Translations under genes and position numbers: made by a program
Shown here: positions 59,401 through 64,000 of the stretch, piece by piece
Layout: every line of letters begins with the position of its first letter
Position numbering within the stretch: the first letter of the stretch is position 1
DNA from: Temnothorax longispinosus
Taxonomy: Eukaryota > Arthropoda > Insecta > Hymenoptera > Formicidae
Direction of reading: 5' to 3'
DNA length: 64,000 nucleotides
Assembly (NCBI RefSeq): GCF_030848805.1
Contig: NC_092369.1
Span: forward strand, 11,817,199 to 11,881,198
The notes under the pieces: generated by a model
The model's input: only the letters and a program-made list of their open reading frames with translations
Told to the model about the DNA's origin: nothing
Databases searched by the model: none

Positions 59401-62400
59401 GTATTTAACTCTGTTCGTGGCTCAGATTTTCTTCGAAGGCGAACAAAACTAACCGAATAATTATCCTTCATAAACTAATAACTCCGGAATTCATCCCGGA
59501 GCAAATAGGCATGCACAATGCAGAAGTCATGCAGCTCTGTCGACAAGCAGGGATAGTTAATGGGAAGATTTTACGTCGCGTGACTCGAACCCGGGATAGT
59601 TGCAGCGATGTCATCCCTTGATAATTCAACAATAAAGATTTCGACCGCAGCTTCCTGGTAGCGGACGATGCGGCGATTTACGGAATTCGCGCGAGATCCG
59701 ATCCGTCGAAGTGTACGTTCGATTAACGCCAATAAATTACTGCCTCGGCGGCCGGCGGCAGTCGCGATAAAAATTCCTCGCTGTGTTTTCTTGAGAGCAC
59801 GTCCCCGGAGGGTACTTGAAGAATGTCGACCGGCGAAGCGACTTTCGTTCGGGAGAAGGCAAGGGATCCTTCCGACAGGCCTCTCTTCTCTCTTCGACGC
59901 TTCGTCCAACATGCTAAAATCGCGCCGTGGCTTTTCTACCATCTGTAAAGGAACCGTTGCGCAATGGACTCGGCTGTTCCGTCGTTCGTCGCACCATAAA
60001 ATCGACTCTCGTAATGTCACCGCGTGTCTCAACTATACACAGGATGTCCCGCTATTAAATTCCTCGGCGAACTTAATAAGTACTTGATGTCGGTCTCCCC
60101 TTCGGAGAAAGATTTCGCGAGAGGCCGTCACACTTGCGCGTTGCGTCCGTCTCTTTAGCATTCAGCTTCAAATTCTTTGGCATCTACTCAAATGGTAATT
60201 CTAGAATTCACTTGAATCTGAGGCTGAAGGAAGAATTTGTTATTTAATCACGTCGCGGAAGCTCATTTCCATAATCAACGTTTATTCCTTCCATCTTCTC
60301 TATGTCTTCCATCTTCCTGTGCGAAGCCATAAATCGCAACGTCTCTTTTGCCGTGCTCGATGCAATTTTCCCTGTATCTCAATCGTCCGGCTATTCCTCG
60401 CCTATTTCTGCGTACTCGCGTCGAACCGCACGTTTCCCCGAGTAAACGTTAGACCGGCTGGAAACAGCTCCGCGCGAGTTGGATGTTGGATGTGAGTGAC
60501 CCGTCAAGCGATTTTCGAGGTGAAGAGGGAAAAAGCGGGAATGCTGATTAGGTCTCACGGATTGAAATATATTATACTGGTTTTCCAGCAGCTGCAACGT
60601 GCGTTCGACCGTTGTGCAAATAAATCAGACGGCAGCATCTCGACTCGTTTACAAATTACGAACTCTCGATGATGATGACTCCTGTAGTGGTCTAGCTAGC
60701 TTCTGCACGCATATTCAGGTCAAGTGGAAACATTTATTTGCTCGAATGTGGATCGGCCGGTCAATCGTTTTGTAATCATCGAATTTTCTACACAATTTCA
60801 CCGTCCTCACCGATAAAGCAGCCCCACCGCTGCGCCGCGTCTGCTTTGCATCGTCTTGTTCCGTAGCCATGCAAATCGGCGACCAGTTTTACTTTTTCGC
60901 CGGTAAGTCGCCGACTCTTGACCAATTAAAGAACGAAAAAAAAAAAACATTTCAACATGCCCCAGAAGATCGCCTGATTGCAAATTTAATAGGATACGAT
61001 ATTCTCGCTGGTTAATACCCGTTCTGCGAAGCTAACGGCGTAAACGAGATCTACGCTTATCTAGAAGACGCGGGAAACGATAACGCTTATATTCATCCAT
61101 TTGGGTGGCGTAGAATACGACGTAATTGCACTTCATTATACTCAGTGATTTTAAAATTATTTATTACATATCGTCGTCGAGATATGAAACGCCGATATAA
61201 AATTCTCCCCGAGACTTTCCTGTCTCGGAGACGAACGGAAGAAGGCGTGTATCACTTAGCAAATTATATCTTCGCTTTGCATTTAGCAAACATAGTTATC
61301 TCTAGTAGTAAAAAAATCGATCGGAAAGAAAAGGATGCTTAAGCAATCTAACGTGAATGGATTTTCTTGCTTCTCGAGCTATCTGTAATAAATCGCTGGC
61401 CAATAAGAGATGCCGCTTTTTGCACGACGATGGAGCTATGCTCGTTGACTCGACAGGATGCGATTGTCACGTTCGCCAAAATGGTAGGTCAGGCTTCCGT
61501 ACGGAGAGAAGTTTTTTCTCTCACACTCGCGCGCGAGAGAGGCGCGACTTCCGGGTAATTAAACCCACTCGTTTGCCCATGCCGAGGGATCATTTCGTAC
61601 GAGGGAAGTGTGAGAGAGTCTTGTCTATCGCGGCAGGTACGACGCGATTAACACTGTCGGATGACTGGCGAGAAATGAAAAGCTTGAAGTCCGAGAATCT
61701 CCCGGGACGGCTAAGTCAATCTAATAGATTTGATAAATATCACGCTCATTAGCAGGATGCGCCTCCTTGCGATTTCTTCTATTTACGTTACCCACTCACT
61801 ATCTCCGCGGCTTTATTGCGCGTTATTACTTGTGCCACGATGAATTACGCATATTTATCGCAACACAACAAAAGCGAATACGATTGCGTCCGCCGCGTCA
61901 TGACGAATGCCGGATACTTGGTGTCGTAATATCAAACGCTTTAATGTCGAGTGATTGATGACTTACTCAGGTTCCTGAAAGCCCGCCGGAAGAACGCTCC
62001 GCCGTACCGCCGTGTGATTGGCCGCGACGGTGATTTCAGGCTCCACGACAACTTCGGTGATTACGCATTTCACCGTGAACGTGTGTTTGCTGGAATCCGC
62101 AGGTTCCTCCACTATTACCCGATGATAGTACATCTTCTGACCCTGCGTCATCAAAATTCATAATCCCGATACAAAACGTTATATCCCGTATTATGTAAAT
62201 GCAGAGGTTTCCGCGCGACCTTTTAAGGCGGAGTACGTTAACGCAACAGTTGAGAATTAAGTCGGAATTTTGTTAAATAAAATTATGGTTTACCGTGACT
62301 TTGTTGACGACTCTTGTAATGCCGCACCGTAACATGTCCTGTTCCAGCAGCGATAATTTAAACGTGGCTACGCCATCGTGAAACTGCGGCTTACAAGCCT

Positions 62401-62586
62401 CGTCTGCAAAAGTAGAAATTTCGTTGTGAGTCATAATTTGATTTACTCCCAAGTGCCAAACGTAAAATGTTTGAATATATTCACCCGGAAAATGCTTGAA
62501 TTGCTGGAGATATATCTTCGCCTGCGGACTACTCCTCACTATATCCACTTCCATCAATTGCTTGGTACATCTTACTTTGCTTTGCA
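56413..62586 (-). CDS. Zona pellucida (ZP) domain membrane protein, 5' partial
   Basis: Seven minus-strand exons: 62485-62586, 62294-62403, 61967-62142, 57687-57917, 57068-57215, 56769-56913 and 56413-56660. All are phase-consistent and give 385 residues to a TAG stop. The ZP domain is clear. ZP-N shows KVRCTKQLMEVDI, FKHFPDEACKPQF, MLRCGITRVVNK and YYHRVIVEEP. ZP-C shows CSVDPYLFENFNTVDGDFLT, KFPESTYVQFRGTVNVCLDK and IECSNGQIGFGRKRR. The RKRR site is the expected furin cleavage position after ZP-C. The protein ends in a hydrophobic segment (SLSLLLVLLCFYKLL), a terminal membrane anchor or GPI signal. Such insect proteins polymerise in the apical extracellular matrix or cuticle. The signal peptide exon is not visible and should lie upstream, toward the right edge. 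The exact paralogue is not recognised. Confidence 0.9.
57487..57613. mobile_element. CpG-rich palindromic MITE-like element in ZP gene intron
   Basis: Left arm 57487-57525 (ACGCGTTGCCGCGCGTTTAA start) and right arm 57571-57613 (minus-strand ACGCGTTTCCGCGCGTTATA) are imperfect reverse complements. They share GCACGTCAAACGTGCG / GCGCGTCAAACATGCG inward, around a centre with ATTTGATTGG. Non-coding. It lies in the intron between the exons at 57687-57917 and 57068-57215. Confidence 0.7.
57918..61966 (-). other. Large intron of the ZP gene (about 4 kb)
   Basis: No exon with suitable splice sites was found. It includes a short (TA)n stretch near 58330-58352, a CGCGC-unit run near 58628-58648, and opposed 139- and 153-codon frames at 59571-60087 that look fortuitous. 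Otherwise nothing recognised. Confidence 0.65.
62404..62484 (-). other. 81-nt intron, in frame and stop-free, inside ZP-N
   Basis: The donor CCGG|GTGAAT and acceptor ttctacttttgcAG bound 81 bases that contain no in-frame stop, so a naive frame reads straight through. Removing it joins FKHFP to DEACKPQF, restoring the family pattern of a Pro-Asp-x-x-Cys loop. Keeping it would insert 27 hydrophobic/polar residues in the ZP-N core. Confidence 0.85.
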
Positions 62587-64000
62587 CTGAAACATAAACA
62601 TGAATATTTTATAAGAAACACGGAAACACTTTTGCAAAATATGAGTGATTTAAAATATTTATTTTCAAGAAGCTTAAAGTGAAAGAATAGGAAAAATTAT
62701 ATAGAACGTTTCTAAAATATATATACGATTGAATTAGTCTTCTTGTAAAACATTAAAAAATTTTTCGCTACTTCTTATATCTTACGATCTTTATATGCAA
62801 TTAATATTAATCATCGCTTGAATCGATACTTAAAATATATATCTGGATAAGAGAGAGAGGAATTTTCAAGACAATTTACGATTTTGCTTTATGGAAGAAT
62901 GAGAAGTTAGCCACATCCGCAAACTAAGTTGCTGTATACCACGATAATTGCCCCATAAAGTCGTAAACGTCTCGACCTTGAAAAGCGAAGAGCGCAGCGA
63001 TGCGCTCGGGAAATGTGTGATGATGCATATCCCACTGGGTTAGACCCTGTTTATTCGCGGAATACCATGATAGATACTTTCACCGTTACCGCGGATGACG
63101 TCAAGCCACGTATCGAGAGGAACGCGTCCTAATCCTGAGATAAGTTCAACGAGAGTTATGAGAGATATAAAATAGAAAGTTTACATAATTTTTACAAAGT
63201 AATTCAAGTGCATTGCATCTTTCTCATATGTGCAAGCTCTTTCACCAATTCAGAAAAGAATTCTTTCTTAAACAAAAATGTCACTAAAATACTCTCAAAC
63301 GACCTGTAACGTCATCGAAGATTGTGTCTTCGTGAGCGTCAAAGCAGGAAGCGACGCGGGAACAATCCCGGGGATATCGTCGCGGGTATAATTCAACATT
63401 AATCTCGGAAGATACGCGAGGTAGCAATATTTTCCCCGCACTTAACGCACGCGCTTCGCAGCGAGCCCGGCGCGCATCGGGCAATAATTCACGGTGAGGT
63501 ATCATCGTCACGTGCGCGCAACTGTTAGGGAACGTGGCGAACGTTCCCCCACGACAAGGTGACTGAGGTGAGGACCTAAGCAGTTTCACGCAATGTATCC
63601 GATCCTCGGCTGCATCCCGGAATAGGCAGTCCGGCAACCACCGGCCAAGCCCTCCGTCATGTCGCGATTCCCGATAATGAATGACAGAGTGAACAATCAG
63701 GGACTGTGACGTTTTAATAACGCTCGCGGACGTCGCTGGTATCATTAATTTTCTGCTAGACGTTTCAAGTATAGGCATCGACTTGCTCGAAACAAGCCAA
63801 TTAAATTATAAATTTATTTTCTATTTTTTTTCCTCTAATTTTTTTACTGATCCTTCACACATGTAGCTTAGTTACTTTCCGTTTCACGGAACACAATGCA
63901 GGTCTAATATCACGATAATGGGAGCAGGATAAATAATGCAACTAGTAGCCGAGATGATTCAATGAGAAATAAGATGCCCCGAGCTGAATTTTTACGTGGT
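62587..64000. other. Right flank upstream of the ZP exons
   Basis: The start of the ZP protein (signal peptide) should lie in or beyond this stretch. One weak phase-compatible exon candidate is at 63090-63134. A 164-codon minus frame at 63284-63778 has no recognisable domain or splice support. No other feature seen. Confidence 0.5.

Noticed and set aside
59575..59610. tRNA B-box-like GGGTTCGAGTC on the minus strand
   Set aside because: The flanking bases cannot form the T-stem and no A-box or acceptor stem lies at the right distance.
59571..60087. Opposed frames of 153 (minus) and 139 (plus) codons in the ZP intron
   Set aside because: Overlapping on opposite strands, Arg-rich, no domain, no splice support.
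63284..63778. 164-codon minus frame near the right edge
   Set aside because: No recognisable domain, no matching splice phase to the ZP gene; likely fortuitous.

Overview
This window reads as arthropod nuclear DNA, most likely from a hymenopteran insect such as an ant. The clues are intron-rich genes with insect-type proteins, a compositional mosaic of very AT-rich stretches and CpG-rich islands, many (GA)n/(CT)n microsatellites, a small mariner-type element with irritans-like ends, and several palindromic MITEs. The species assignment is inference; no species-diagnostic sequence was recognised.

Four genes are supported exon by exon with matching splice phases. (1) daughterless (da), the insect E-protein bHLH factor, is on the minus strand. 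Its first coding exon is at 48550-48631, then exons at 33194-33243, 30966-31218, 30690-30718 (a 29-nt microexon) and 30270-30314. The bHLH region was not found, so the gene probably continues beyond the left edge. A CpG-rich block at 8.5-9.6 kb carries another minus-strand first exon (8279-8467, 63 codons). It ends in the same phase as the last da exon, so it may be an alternative da promoter or the start of a different gene. (2) An AGTRAP-like four-helix membrane protein is on the minus strand, 49638-51026, in six exons. (3) MCCC2, the beta subunit of 3-methylcrotonyl-CoA carboxylase, is on the plus strand, 52621-55230, complete in nine exons (559 aa). (4) A zona pellucida (ZP) domain membrane protein is on the minus strand, 56413-62586, in seven exons, with its 5' end missing.

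Layout: 1-8.2 kb holds no recognisable gene. 8.3-9.7 kb is a CpG/GA-rich promoter-like island with the orphan first exon. 9.7-30.2 kb is non-coding or intronic, with microsatellites, a mariner MITE, a second TIR element and an AT-rich ORF desert near 27.2-29.9 kb. 30.2-48.9 kb is the 5' half of da, with a 15-kb first coding intron. 49.6-51.0 kb is AGTRAP, then a 507-base run of N, then two palindromic MITEs in front of MCCC2. MCCC2 and the ZP gene converge on a 1.2-kb AT-rich spacer. AGTRAP and MCCC2 diverge from the interval that holds the N run.

The genes do not form a pathway. They are a transcription factor, a vesicle/ER membrane protein, a mitochondrial leucine-catabolism enzyme and an apical matrix protein. 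The most interesting leads are the possible second da promoter, a perfect palindrome centred on a CACGTG E-box in da intron 1, an in-frame stop-free 81-nt intron inside the ZP domain, and a group of unrelated palindromic elements around MCCC2 and the ZP gene. I found no RNA gene, CRISPR array or novel defence-like system.
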